A DNA stretch of 64,000 nt from assembly GCF_004135675.1 (NCBI RefSeq), contig NZ_QHLX01000005.1:186001-250000 (forward strand), read 5' to 3'. The notes below the pieces were generated by a model, which made no database searches, had not been told where the DNA came from, and was given only the letters and a program-made list of their open reading frames with translations. Shown in pieces: positions 31,323-42,234 of this stretch. This DNA is from Marinitoga lauensis (GTDB lineage Bacteria; Thermotogota; Thermotogae; Petrotogales; Petrotogaceae). Positions within the stretch are counted from its first letter, which is position 1. The number at the start of each line of letters is the position of its first letter. A program made the translations under genes and the position numbers.

Positions 31323-31336
31323 TGTAATCGATTACA
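31323..31336. promoter_or_regulatory. LacI-family operator 2a
   Basis: TGTAATCGATTACA, a perfect 14-base palindrome 19 bases upstream of lacI. The core differs from the AAGCGCTT core used by the other LacI in this window, so the two regulons should not cross. Confidence 0.85.
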
Positions 31337-31458
31337 TTTTTATTATAACAAAAAAAATACAAAATAAAAATTACAAAAAAACAGGAAAATAGGTTATAGA
31401 GTATAAATATCTATGATTAAAGAAAAATATTAAAAATTTTTTTATCTATACTAAAAAA

Positions 31459-31479
31459 AACACCCTTTAAAAGGGTGTT
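31459..31479 (-). terminator. Terminator of the LPP20-like gene
   Basis: Read leftwards: AACACCCTT, three-base loop, AAGGGTGTT, then a T tract. It lies 14 bases after the stop at 31493. Confidence 0.85.
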
Positions 31480-31492
31480 AAAATTTTTAATA

Positions 31493-32157
31493 TTATTTTG
31501 AAGGAGTATTTTTAAATGCTTCTTTTAAAACTTTATTTAAATTTTCATAAAATTCTTTTCCCTGTTCTCCTAATTGTTCTATCAAATATGATTGTTGTTG
31601 CAATAAGGAAAATGCAGTTTTTGGATTATAGATTAGCACTGAATGATATTCAATTCTACCAGCCTTCATTACATAATATTTTGCCACAACCTCTGCACCA
31701 GTTTGAATAGTTTTTGCAAAATTTGTGCTTACATTTTTAAATACATTATTTGCTACTGAAACCACTTTATCGTTATCAGTTCCAGTTGATGAGCTTTGCA
31801 AAACTCCTTGTGCCCTTTGTTGGAAATCTGTAACTACAGAATTTAAATATCTTGCTAATTGTTCTCTTGCATCTTGTTCTGCCTGAGTATACATAATTGA
31901 TCCCATTCCAGGGCACCTTCTGCTATACCATCAAAATATAATAAAAATCCTTCTTTTTTTAACTGTTTTAATTCTGCCCCTTTTCCGGCTTTTTTAAATT
32001 CTATAACTGCTTCTTTAGGTATTTCTGCAATTTTTACGCCATCAATATCAAGTGGTTTAAATGGATAAGTTAAGGTATTGTATAATAATATTCCGCCTAA
32101 TACTAAAGCTACCAATCCCAAACCTACTCCAGTCCATAATATTACATTATTCTCCAT
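31493..32157 (-). CDS. Membrane-anchored LPP20-like protein
   Basis: About 221 residues after joining two frames at a slip near 31905. One N-terminal membrane segment (ILWTGVGLGLVALVLGGILLY) anchors an extracytoplasmic part. Its core, FDGIAEGA then QAEQDAREQLARYLNSVVTDF, resembles the LPP20 lipoprotein fold (short beta strand, then an Ala- and Arg-rich helix). There is no lipobox Cys, so the anchor is the helix itself. It stands alone with its own promoter and terminator. Function unknown; perhaps a cell-envelope structural protein. Confidence 0.55.
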
Positions 32158-32209
32158 AGAATCCCTCCTTTATATTTTCTGTAAATTTAGTTAATTGTTT
32201 ATCAATAAA

Positions 32210-32237
32210 ATTATATCATAAAAAATAAAAAATACAA
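32210..32237 (-). promoter_or_regulatory. Promoter of the LPP20-like gene
   Basis: Read leftwards: TTGTAT (32237-32232), 16-base spacer, TATAAT (32215-32210). The start codon follows 53 bases later. Confidence 0.55.
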
Positions 32238-32315
32238 TTAAATTTTATTGATTTTTTATATTTTTTCATATATAATAATTCGTAAAGCTAAATAATTATG
32301 CAATGGGGTGATAAT

Positions 32316-33458
32316 ATGCAAAAAGAATTAAAGCTCTACTTTTTTAATAATGCTATTTTAGCATATTCATTTATAACAATATTAATTTCTCCAATGTTTG
32401 CAAATAAATTAGGGTTAAATGTTTTAGAAGCAGGTATGGTGTTTTCTACAGTTTATGGAATTCAGGCATTGTTGACAATAATTATTGGGCATTATTTTGA
32501 AAAAAAATCTCCTAATATTGGATTAGCAATTGGAAGAATATTATTTTCTATAGGAAATTTAATTTTAGCATTAGCTTTTAACTCTTATCTTTATTTAATA
32601 GCTCAAATATTGATTGGAAGCTTTGACGTATTTGCTCCATTGATAAGTATGTACGAAAGAGCAATTGTTCCACCCTCTCAAAGAAATAAATTTTATTCTT
32701 ATTTAATATTGATTTCAGAAGGAATAAAAATATTATTATTTTTGCCAATGATATTTTTTATAGATTATAATAGTACCACGATTGCATTTTATAGAAATAT
32801 CTTTATTTCAGTATCTATTTTTAATTTGATATATGCATTTGTAATATTAAAATTATTGCCTTTTGTTAATAGTGGAAGTGATTTACATGAAGAACACATC
32901 AAAGTACATAAACCGAATTTAAGAAAATTTATTACTGTAATGATAAATCAAATAATGTTTTTTGCCAACTTTGGATTTGGAAGTTACTTAATAATATCTT
33001 ATTTTGTAAAAGAAACATTGAATGGTGACGCTAAAGTAATGATTATATATGAAATAATATTTTCTTCGACAGTGTTGAGTTCTATGCTCTGGAAAAAGAA
33101 AATAAAGATTTCAAATGAAAATTCTTTAATAGTGGGTATGTTCATAATGTCTTTTTTCTATATATTGTTATTATTTAATAACTGGATTACTTTTTATTTT
33201 TCACATGTAGTCCTGGCTATAGGTTTTGTGTTCTGGTTTTCTTCAAAAGAACCGTTAAAACAGGAATTTGCACCAAAAAATTTTGGTAGATACGAAGGAT
33301 TTTTCAACGGATTCAATCTTTTTTCAAAGATATTTACTCCTGGATTAGCTGGATTTATTGCATCAAAATACTCATATAATACTGTGTTTTTTATATCTTT
33401 TTTTGTTCTGTTAATTAATACAATAATTACATATATAGGTTTAAAAAAGGGAGCTTAG
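32316..33458 (+). CDS. MFS transporter
   Basis: A major facilitator superfamily carrier of 380 residues with about 12 membrane helices, intact. Features are the N-terminal helix pair around LGLNVLEAGMVFSTVYGIQAL, GRILFSIGNLILALAF and the late helix FNLFSKIFTPGLAGFIASKY. It looks most like the drug/metabolite exporter side of the family, but the substrate cannot be named. The start ATG at 32316 follows GGGGTGATAAT; an upstream ATG at 32298 lacks a ribosome site. The stop TAG lies inside the terminator loop. Confidence 0.8.
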   Translation: MQKELKLYFFNNAILAYSFITILISPMFANKLGLNVLEAGMVFSTVYGIQALLTIIIGHYFEKKSPNIGLAIGRILFSIGNLILALAFNSYLYLIAQILIGSFDVFAPLISMYERAIVPPSQRNKFYSYLILISEGIKILLFLPMIFFIDYNSTTIAFYRNIFISVSIFNLIYAFVILKLLPFVNSGSDLHEEHIKVHKPNLRKFITVMINQIMFFANFGFGSYLIISYFVKETLNGDAKVMIIYEIIFSSTVLSSMLWKKKIKISNENSLIVGMFIMSFFYILLLFNNWITFYFSHVVLAIGFVFWFSSKEPLKQEFAPKNFGRYEGFFNGFNLFSKIFTPGLAGFIASKYSYNTVFFISFFVLLINTIITYIGLKKGA

Positions 33459-33468
33459 GCTCCCTTTT
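33446..33468 (+). terminator. Terminator of the MFS gene, left copy
   Basis: AAAGGGAGC, TTAG loop, GCTCCCTTTT. The last codons and the stop of the MFS gene are part of the hairpin. The same sequence recurs at 33661-33684 on the other side of repeat copy 2. Confidence 0.85.
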
Positions 33469-33481
33469 AGTTTGTAGACAA

Positions 33482-33660
33482 AGTACAAAATAAAATAATC
33501 AAATAATATTCGCTCATCCGGTGAAAATTCTTAAACTCTTCGCTTCGCGAAGGGTTAGGATGGATATTTTATTATAAAAAACAACATTACCCCTTTCGCT
33601 CCGCGAAATGTTTAGGATTCGCTCATATTATCTTTCTTATTTTATTTTGTCGACAGTCTG
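33482..33660 (-). repeat. 180-bp repeat element, copy 2
   Basis: The reverse complement of 11566-11745, near-identical along its whole length, including both internal CGCG-containing palindromes. No coding potential. The end near 33660 abuts the second copy of the MFS terminator exactly; the other end is separated from the first copy by 13 bases. Confidence 0.88.
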
Positions 33661-33684
33661 AAAGGGAGCTTAGGCTCCCTTTTT
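33661..33684 (+). terminator. Duplicate of the MFS terminator
   Basis: A second AAAGGGAGCTTAGGCTCCC hairpin followed by TTTTT. It carries a copy of the last MFS codons and stop (GGA GCT TAG) although no gene ends here, which marks it as a duplicate made when the repeat inserted. Confidence 0.8.
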
Positions 33685-33726
33685 ATTTCCGATAAAAAAG
33701 AGTATAATTAAAATGGAGGTGATAAG

Positions 33727-34382
33727 ATGAAAAAAAATATTATATTATTTTTAACGATGTTTTTCTTTATAAATGTATTCTCACAAGAAATAATATTTAA
33801 AGATTTTAGTTCATATTATAATAACAAAAAAATTGAATGGATTTTTGACATTTCATACGACGGCTCAATATTGTATTATTTAAATTTCAAAAACGAAGAA
33901 ATTCCGTATGAAATGGAATTTATAACAGAATACAGAAGTGTTTTAATCTCTGGAGAAAAAAAGGGATATTTGTATAAACTTAATTTAGTTGCTAAAAATA
34001 TTGATAGAGAAATACTGGGAGAAAGTAACGAAGCTACATTGATTGTATATGATGACGAAGAAGAACCATTAAGGGTTATTGGTGGAAATGTGAAAAAATA
34101 TGAAAATAAAAAGATTATCCATTTTATATTAAAAAATGTATCCAGCAAAATTATTAAAGAATTTGAATTAAGGTATTGGGGTTTAGATATTTCAGGTAAT
34201 CCTATTAGAATAAATAGGAGAAGTGTTTTGAAATATAATGAAAAAAATATAAAAATAAACCCTTTGAATATTATAATGTATATATTGATGTTTATAACGA
34301 ACCAGGTTTAAAATTTGTTAAAGGAGAAATATGGAAAATATTATTTGAAGATGAAACAAATTGGGAAAAGATTATCTATTAA
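33727..34382 (+). CDS. Secreted hypothetical protein
   Basis: About 218 residues with signal peptide MKKNIILFLTMFFFINVFSQ. The mature part is beta-rich and acidic (LIVYDDEEEPLRVIGG, EFELRYWGLDISGNPIRIN). A slip near 34260 hides the end; the next frame reads VYIDVYNEPGLKFVKGEIWK and stops at 34382. No family recognised. Start ATG follows GGAGGTGATAAG. It stands alone between a duplicated terminator and the terminator shared with tgt. Confidence 0.55.
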
Positions 34383-34387
34383 TAAAT

Positions 34388-34424
34388 AAACAATCAAAAG
34401 CCCGGTATTTGGGCTTTTGATTGT

Positions 34425-34426
<2 letters not shown>
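34388..34426. terminator. Bidirectional terminator shared by the secreted protein and tgt
   Basis: A perfect 16-bp stem AAACAATCAAAAGCCC/GGGCTTTTGATTGTTT with a seven-base loop, between two converging genes. T tracts are present in both directions. Confidence 0.88.
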
Positions 34427-36231
<1,805 letters not shown>

Positions 36232-36288
36232 TTTAAGGAGATTTTGTGATAAAATCTAAATAAAGAGATGTATAAGGGAGGAGTAAAA

Positions 36289-37101
36289 ATGTATAGTAAA
36301 ATTAAAGAAGCAGCGGAATATATTAATTCAAAGACAGATATTAAACCATTATTAGGCCTTATTTTAGGATCTGGACTTGGATACATTGCAGATGAAATTG
36401 CAGATCCAATAATTATTGATTACAAAGATATACCATATTTTCCCAAATCTACAGTAGTGGGGCATGCTGGAAAAATGGTTATAGGTATGTTAGAGGGAAA
36501 ACCAGTAGTTGCTTTGAAAGGAAGATTTCATGCATATGAAGGTCATGAACTAAGAAAATTGATTTTTCCCATTTACGTATTTAAAGAATTAGGAGTAGAA
36601 GGTTTAATTCTTACAAATGCAGCAGGTGGAGTAAATAGAACATTGAATCCAGGAAATATTGTAGCAAATGTAGATTTTATTAATTTTGCAATGAAAAATC
36701 CATTAATTGGTCCAAATATGGACGAATTAGGTCCAAGATTTCCTGCCATGGCATCACCTATAGATAAAAAATGGTTAAAGAGAATAGAAGAAAAAGCTGA
36801 AGAAAAGAAAATAAAAATAGAAGAGGGAATATATTGCTGGATGCTTGGACCTTCGTATGAAACACCAGCAGAAATTAAAATGCTGGAAAAGTTGGAAGGT
36901 GATTTAGTTGGAATGTCGACTATGCCTGAAATAATTGCTGCTAATCATTGTGGCATTAAGTCAGTTGCTTTTTCTGCTGTAACTAATATGGCTGCTGGAA
37001 TATTACCACAACCGTTAAATCATAAAGAGGTTATGGAAGTTGCAGAAAGAATAAAGCATAAATTTGCTAAAGTAGTTAAAATAGCTATAAAAACATTTTG
37101 A
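36289..37101 (+). CDS. punA: Purine nucleoside phosphorylase
   Basis: Splits inosine and guanosine with phosphate to give the base and ribose 1-phosphate. 270 residues, intact, of the trimeric PNP-I type. It has LGLILGSGLGYIADEI (phosphate loop), VGHAGKMVIG, LKGRFHAYEGH, LILTNAAGGVN, the base-site Glu region CWMLGPSYETPAEI, LVGMSTMPE and the late VTNMAAG. The start MYSKIKEAAEY is chosen for GGGAGGAG upstream; the frame is open seven codons further. Nine bases before the nrnA-like gene. Confidence 0.9.
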   Translation: MYSKIKEAAEYINSKTDIKPLLGLILGSGLGYIADEIADPIIIDYKDIPYFPKSTVVGHAGKMVIGMLEGKPVVALKGRFHAYEGHELRKLIFPIYVFKELGVEGLILTNAAGGVNRTLNPGNIVANVDFINFAMKNPLIGPNMDELGPRFPAMASPIDKKWLKRIEEKAEEKKIKIEEGIYCWMLGPSYETPAEIKMLEKLEGDLVGMSTMPEIIAANHCGIKSVAFSAVTNMAAGILPQPLNHKEVMEVAERIKHKFAKVVKIAIKTF

Positions 37102-37110
37102 GGTGATAGT

Positions 37111-38087
37111 ATGATTAGAACAATTGAAGCTATAATTGGAGAAATAAATAAGGTGGAAAATATTATTGTTGTTGGACATATTATGCCAGATGGTGATGAT
37201 ATTAGTTCGGTTTTATCCCTGACAATGGGGTTGGAAAAAATTGGGAAGAATGTTAGAGCGGTAATTGATGATAATATTCCTGGATATCTGGAAGAATTTC
37301 CGTTTGTAAAAGAAAAGATAAAATCGTATGATTGTGTTAATAAGTTTCCAGCAGAATTAATAATATCAGTTGATGCATCATCTCCTGATAGAATTGGAAG
37401 AGTTTATGAACATTTTAAATATGCTCGAAGTGTCGTAATTGATCATCATGCAACGAATACTTATTTTGGTAATGTAAATTGGGTTGATAGATTTGGTGCA
37501 ACCGCACAAATGGTGTTAAGATTAAATCGAATGTTAGAAATAGAATATGATTCTGATTTGGCAACAGCAAATTTATTGGGGATAGCAACAGACACAGGTT
37601 TTTTCAGATATTCAAATACAGATGCAGCGGTTTTTGAAGATGTTGCATGGCTTGTTTCTAAAGGAGGTAAAATTGGTTTAATAAGCAATATGATATTGGA
37701 AAATAAACCACTTGAACATTTAAAATTGTATAAAGATTTCCTTAACGAAATGAAATTAGAAAATAATAATACTATAGCTTATTCGCATATAACCATTGAT
37801 ATGTTGGATAAATACGGAATATTGCCGAAAGATTCTCCATCATTTGTAGGAGAATTAAGGGCAATTAAGGGGTAGAGGTCGCGATTACTTTTTCTGAGGC
37901 AGAACCAAATGTATATCATGTAAGTATGAGATCAAAAGATTGGTTTGACGTTTCAAAAGTAGCTGTTCATTTTGGTGGTGGTGGTCATCCAAGGGCAGCA
38001 GGCTTTAGCAAAGAAACAGATAACCTTGAAAAATTAGAAAAAGAGGTTGTGGAAACAATAATGAGTTTAATGGAGAGTTATAAATGA
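37111..38087 (+). CDS. nrnA: DHH/DHHA1 phosphoesterase, NrnA-like
   Basis: A manganese phosphoesterase of about 325 residues that degrades very short RNA or phosphoadenosine-phosphate. DHH-domain motifs are VVGHIMPDGDDISS, ISVDASSPDRIG and the family triad VIDHHATN, with ATDTGFFRYSNT. The DHHA1 domain ends with FGGGGHPRAAGF. One slip near 37872 (GGGG) splits off the last part. The usual DxD motif reads DGDD here, which matches the family. It ends four bases into mrpE, so it is transcribed with the antiporter genes. Confidence 0.85.
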
Positions 38088-38506
38088 TATATTTATTTAT
38101 AATGTTTCTCTGGTTAGGGTTTGTTGGAGCGCTAAACGATTCTTCCATTTTGCTAGGAATAGTTATTACCTATTTAGTAGTAAAAATCTCAGAATTTTTT
38201 TTAAAATCTGAGATTTATGGTTTTGTTGAATTATTTATTTCTGCAATAGGTAGAATACTTGTTATGTATAAAATGACTTTTAGATCATTAAAATTCTTAT
38301 TTAAAAAAAGCTATTGTGGATTAGTTCCTATTAATGTTGAAAATAAAACAGATGCAGAAAAAGCAGCTATTGCTAATTGTATAACGTTAACTCCAGGAAC
38401 GATGTTCATATTAGAAGAAAATAAACATCTTATTATTCATAAATTTGCTGAAACTCCTGATGCAGCACATTCTTCTGATGATGTCTGGAAGGGTGAGTTA
38501 TTTTGA
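38084..38506 (+). CDS. mrpE: Mrp antiporter subunit E
   Basis: A small membrane subunit of the Mrp Na+/H+ antiporter, 140 residues, intact. Two or three N-terminal helices are followed by ANCITLTPGTMFILEE, the most conserved stretch of MnhE/MrpE. The start overlaps the nrnA stop and its stop overlaps mrpF. First gene of the cluster, whose order is E-F-G-(DUF4040)-B-C-D. Confidence 0.88.
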   Translation: MIYLFIMFLWLGFVGALNDSSILLGIVITYLVVKISEFFLKSEIYGFVELFISAIGRILVMYKMTFRSLKFLFKKSYCGLVPINVENKTDAEKAAIANCITLTPGTMFILEENKHLIIHKFAETPDAAHSSDDVWKGELF

Positions 38507-38756
38507 TTTATTTAATATTAGATATATTAATATTATTATCTTTATTTTTAATGGTTATCAAATTAATTCTCGGTCCTACAGCATGGGACCGTGTTTTGGC
38601 ATTTGCTTCAATGTCATCGAAAATATCTATAATATCTTTGATATATGCGATAACAAAGGGTTTTTTTGTAATGATTGATATAATAATTATTTTTCTTGTA
38701 TTAAATTTGTGGGAATAGTTATTATTTCTCGTTTTCTTGAAAGAGGTAGAAAATAA
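38503..38756 (+). CDS. mrpF: Mrp antiporter subunit F
   Basis: About 84 residues with three helices. LILGPTAWDRVLAFASMSSK is the typical MrpF signature, followed by ITKGFFVMIDIIIIFLVLN. One slip near 38710 brings an early stop; the restored end is ISRFLERGRK. Overlaps both neighbours by one to four bases. Confidence 0.85.
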
Positions 38757-39037
38757 TGTTTAGTAATATTTTGATAATTACAGGAGGAATATTAATTTTT
38801 CTTGGCAGCATTGGAATGCTAACCCAGAAAGACTTATATACTAGAATTCAATTTGGAAGTATTTCAGACACTGTAGGTACATTTACGGTATTAATAGGGC
38901 TTGCTTTAAAAGCACAAAATGAAATATTTAGATTTATAATAATTAGTATATTGGTGTTGTTAATTGGGCCTGTTTTATCTCATGCTATTGCTCATAGCGC
39001 AGCACATAATAAAGTAAAGGTGAGAGATAATGATTGA
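38756..39037 (+). CDS. mrpG: Mrp antiporter subunit G
   Basis: 93 residues, three helices, intact. ILIFLGSIGMLTQKDLYTRI and GTFTVLIGLAL match MnhG/MrpG, and the end GPVLSHAIAHSAAHN is the usual conserved stretch. Overlaps the next gene by eight bases. Confidence 0.88.
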   Translation: MFSNILIITGGILIFLGSIGMLTQKDLYTRIQFGSISDTVGTFTVLIGLALKAQNEIFRFIIISILVLLIGPVLSHAIAHSAAHNKVKVRDND

Positions 39038-39769
39038 GTTTTTTTTACTAACTTCTTTGGTTATATTGGCATTAATAATGTTTTTTGTGAAAAAATATAT
39101 TAATGCTATTTTAATTTATGCTGCTTTCGGAACAATTCTATCAGGAATTTTTTTTATTTTTAATGCTCCTGATGTTGCTGCTGTCCAGATGACTATAGGA
39201 TCAGCATTTATTATATTTGTTTATATTATTGCGATAAAAACACGCTCAAAAATAAAAGTTGGATTCATAGAGACCCATATTTGTTTGAAAAACAAGGTGA
39301 AAAATTGACAGGATTTGAGAAAGAATTAATGGATAATTTTTCTGAAAATTCATTTTTTGAAATAGAGTTTATTCCAATTGAAAAGGAAAATATATCATAT
39401 TATCTCAATAGTAATGAGATTGATATTATTGTAGGTGGATTAATAATATATGATGAAAAAAATTGCAACTTTTTGTATTCCAAGAGTTATTTGCCTACTA
39501 AATTATTTAAATATAGTGGCAACATTCCTGAAAAGTATGAAAGTATTATTTTAAATAAATCAGAAGAATCTAAAATTATTGATTATTTAAGATTAAAACA
39601 TTATTTTAGAAAAAAATCTGATATTACTGCAGAAGAATTTTCTGATAGTGGTTATAGAATTATTTTTTCAAAAAATAATAAGGCATTAAAAGAAGAATTT
39701 AATAGATTTCTAAAAACATTTATTGATTCAAAGGAATATGAGTTTATAGTTCGGAGGAATATTGGATGA
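39030..39769 (+). CDS. DUF4040 (MbhD-like) membrane domain fused to an SBP3-like domain
   Basis: About 246 residues. Residues 1-75 form three helices of the DUF4040/MbhD type (KKYINAILIYAAFGTILSG, NAPDVAAVQMTIGSAFIIFV), the part that in other antiporters belongs to MrpA. Straight after the last helix the same frame reads KIKVGFIETPYLFEKQGEK (restored), LTGFEKELMDNF and EIEFIPIEKENISYYLNSNE, and ends in a helix NKALKEEFNRFLKTFIDS. This is the pattern of family 3 solute-binding domains, here shortened. One slip near 39275 (CCC, probably CCCC) lies inside the SBP part, after the junction, so the fusion does not depend on it. May sense or bind a solute outside the antiporter. The SBP3 call is by resemblance. 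Confidence 0.7.
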
Positions 39770-40447
39770 AAAAATTAATTTTATCATTAATATCCTTATC
39801 AACACTTTTATTTTTATTATATACAGAAATACCAGAAAAAATCGTAAAAAATCCAAATTATAATATAACAGTTTTACAGGATAATGGTTCTTTGAATTTA
39901 GTATCAGCTATTGTTTTGGATTATAGGTTTTATGATACTTTTTTTGAAATATTGGTTTTTACAGTAACTATAATAGGTATTTCTTATTTTATGAAATTTT
40001 TTAAACCATCCAAATATAAATTTTCAAAACCTTCAATTGTTTTAAAAGTTTTTGCGCCAGTTATGTTTCCAATAACACTTTTATTCGGTTTTTATAATAC
40101 ATTAACAGGACATTTATATCCAGGAGGTGGCTTCAATTCTGGTATTATTCTTGGTACCGGTGTTCTTTCATTATCTTTAATAAAAAGATACGAAGAAATA
40201 GAAGAAATTTTTGAAAAATCAAGAATAGAAGAAGTAAAAGTGCTGATACCATTATTTATTATTATATATGCTATAATAGGAAAGATTTTTTTGGAGAGTA
40301 TTTTATCAATTTTTTTCCAAAGTTTAAACCGGGGACAATTTTTAGTGGTGGAAGTGCTGTGATGCTAAATTCCTTTATTGCATTTGAAGTTTTTGGAGGT
40401 TCATGGACAATACTTTATCAGTTTATAAAGCACAGGGGTTACTTTAA
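39766..40447 (+). CDS. mrpB: Mrp antiporter subunit B (with MbhE-like N-terminus)
   Basis: About 227 residues. The N-terminal part (helix, then NLVSAIVLDYRFYDTFFEI and a helix) resembles the MbhE/MrpA C-terminal segment. From about residue 95 it is MnhB: PVMFPITLLFGFYNTLTGHL and YPGGGFNSGIILGTGVL. A slip near 40320 leads to an early stop; the next frame gives KPGTIFSGGSAVMLNSFIAFE, the expected MnhB end. Adding a G near 40435 gives the stop overlapping mrpC. Confidence 0.8.
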
Positions 40448-40781
40448 TGAATTTATATTTTATATACTCTTATATTATTATTTTTTAGGTTTATTGGGTT
40501 TAATAATGAAGAAAGATTTAATAATGAAACTATTTTTTTTAAGTATATTTCAATCAGGAATATTATTATTTTTTGTTATATTAGGATATGATGAAAATAT
40601 ACCAATAATTATTTCCAATACTCTTGCTAACAATGCAGATCCTTTAATACATTCTTTTTTATTAACTGTTATTGTAATAGGGTTTGCCACAATTTCCTTA
40701 TCATTGGTGTATATTATGATATTAGCGGAAAAATTTAAAACTCACAATGTAGATATAATTGAAGAGGAGTTAGAAAAATAA
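40447..40781 (+). CDS. mrpC: Mrp antiporter subunit C
   Basis: About 112 residues, three helices, NuoK-like. LLGLIMKKDLIMKLFFLSIF, then DPLIHSFLLTVIVIGFATISLSL, is the MnhC pattern. The first codons are blurred by a slip near 40455; the start at 40447 is inferred from the overlap with the restored mrpB stop. The apparent fusion to the end of mrpB is most likely false. Confidence 0.8.
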
Positions 40782-42208
40782 TGGCTATATTATTAATATT
40801 GATACCAGTTTCATTAGGAATTCTGGCTTATATTTTAAAAAACTATCATAGAAAAATAGGATTTGCAGCATATATGATTATTATGTCTTTAAATACATAT
40901 CTATTATTTTTGGGACATGAGGAAAGAATATTTCCTGGTGGTTGGGATAGATTGAAAGGTATAGAAATTTATTTTCCAAAAGAAATGTATGTAGTGGCTT
41001 TTTTCTTTAACATAATGATGTTTATAATTTATTGGCGTGCTGCGCGACGGCATAATAATATTTTTACATCATTATGGTTAATAATAAATGGTACATTAAT
41101 AGGTATTTTAACATCAGAAGATTTTTTTAATACATATGTACATTTAGAATTAATATCTATTTCTTCATTTTTACTTATTGGTATGGGAAGAAAAGAAAGA
41201 AGAATTTGGGCAAGTTTGAAATACATGTTTTTAAGTTATATTGGATTAAATTTTTATTTATTGGGGGTTGGGCTTATTTATGCCGAAACTGGAAGTTTGA
41301 ATTTGCACATAGCTTTTTCAAAAGAGCCTAATCCGTTAGCTGTTTCTTTTATTGTCACAGGATTATTGGTTAAAGGTGGGATGATTTTTTTAGCTACCTG
41401 GTTGCCAACCGCTTATTCAGAATCTTCCTCGGAAATTTCAGCAGTATTATCTGGATATATTACACCTATTGGTATGTATGTATTATATTCTTTTTCATTA
41501 TATGATGGATTTTATAATGAAGTTAAAAAAATTTTATTGATTTATGGATTTACTTCTTTAATCATTGGAGCTATTATAGGTTTTTTTGAGAATGACTTAA
41601 AAAAAATATTAGCATATTCTTCAATTTCTCAAATGGGACTTTTGATGATTATTATTGCAGAAAAAAAAGAACTCTTCATTTTGTTTTTTACATTACACAT
41701 GTTGTACAAATCTTTAGCTTTTTATAATATTGGTCGAATATATGAAAAGACTCATTATAGAGATTTGAATTCATTGAAAACGGTAAAAGATTATGATATA
41801 AATAAAATATTAGCAATATTTAGTGTTTTTGGTTTATCTGGAATATTTCCAGTTCAAACATTTTTCATAAAAGAAGGAATAGGTATTCATGGTGGATTAA
41901 AAATACTATTATATATTTCTGCTTTTACAACAGCGTTTTATTCAATAAAAATAATATCTGCATTGAAAATATCAAAAAAATATTATTATTTACTTTTGAT
42001 TATACCAGCAATACCTCTTTTAAATTATATGCCATTACATTTTACTCTACTTGATTTAGGGATTTCAATTTCTGCACTGACTGCAGCTTTTTTTGTTACA
42101 AAAATAAAAACAACGGCTTTTTCAGTAAAATTAAATTATCTTGAGAATGCCCTAATTATGCAGATATTTTCTATAGTTTTTGGATATTATATAATTAAAT
42201 TAATATAG
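40781..42208 (+). CDS. mrpD: Mrp antiporter subunit D
   Basis: The proton-translocating, NuoN/M-like subunit, 475 residues with about 14 helices, intact. The key charged residues are visible: Glu in NTYVHLELISISSFLLIGMG (TM5), Lys in VTGLLVKGGMIFLATWLPTA (TM7), and Lys in ENDLKKILAYSSISQMG. With E, F, G, B, C and the DUF4040 protein it would form a Na+/H+ antiporter that lacks a full-length MrpA; an NuoL-like partner is not in the window. Confidence 0.85.
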   Translation: MAILLILIPVSLGILAYILKNYHRKIGFAAYMIIMSLNTYLLFLGHEERIFPGGWDRLKGIEIYFPKEMYVVAFFFNIMMFIIYWRAARRHNNIFTSLWLIINGTLIGILTSEDFFNTYVHLELISISSFLLIGMGRKERRIWASLKYMFLSYIGLNFYLLGVGLIYAETGSLNLHIAFSKEPNPLAVSFIVTGLLVKGGMIFLATWLPTAYSESSSEISAVLSGYITPIGMYVLYSFSLYDGFYNEVKKILLIYGFTSLIIGAIIGFFENDLKKILAYSSISQMGLLMIIIAEKKELFILFFTLHMLYKSLAFYNIGRIYEKTHYRDLNSLKTVKDYDINKILAIFSVFGLSGIFPVQTFFIKEGIGIHGGLKILLYISAFTTAFYSIKIISALKISKKYYYLLLIIPAIPLLNYMPLHFTLLDLGISISALTAAFFVTKIKTTAFSVKLNYLENALIMQIFSIVFGYYIIKLI

Positions 42209-42234
42209 TGAAGGTAATTGAAAGGAGGAAGGTT

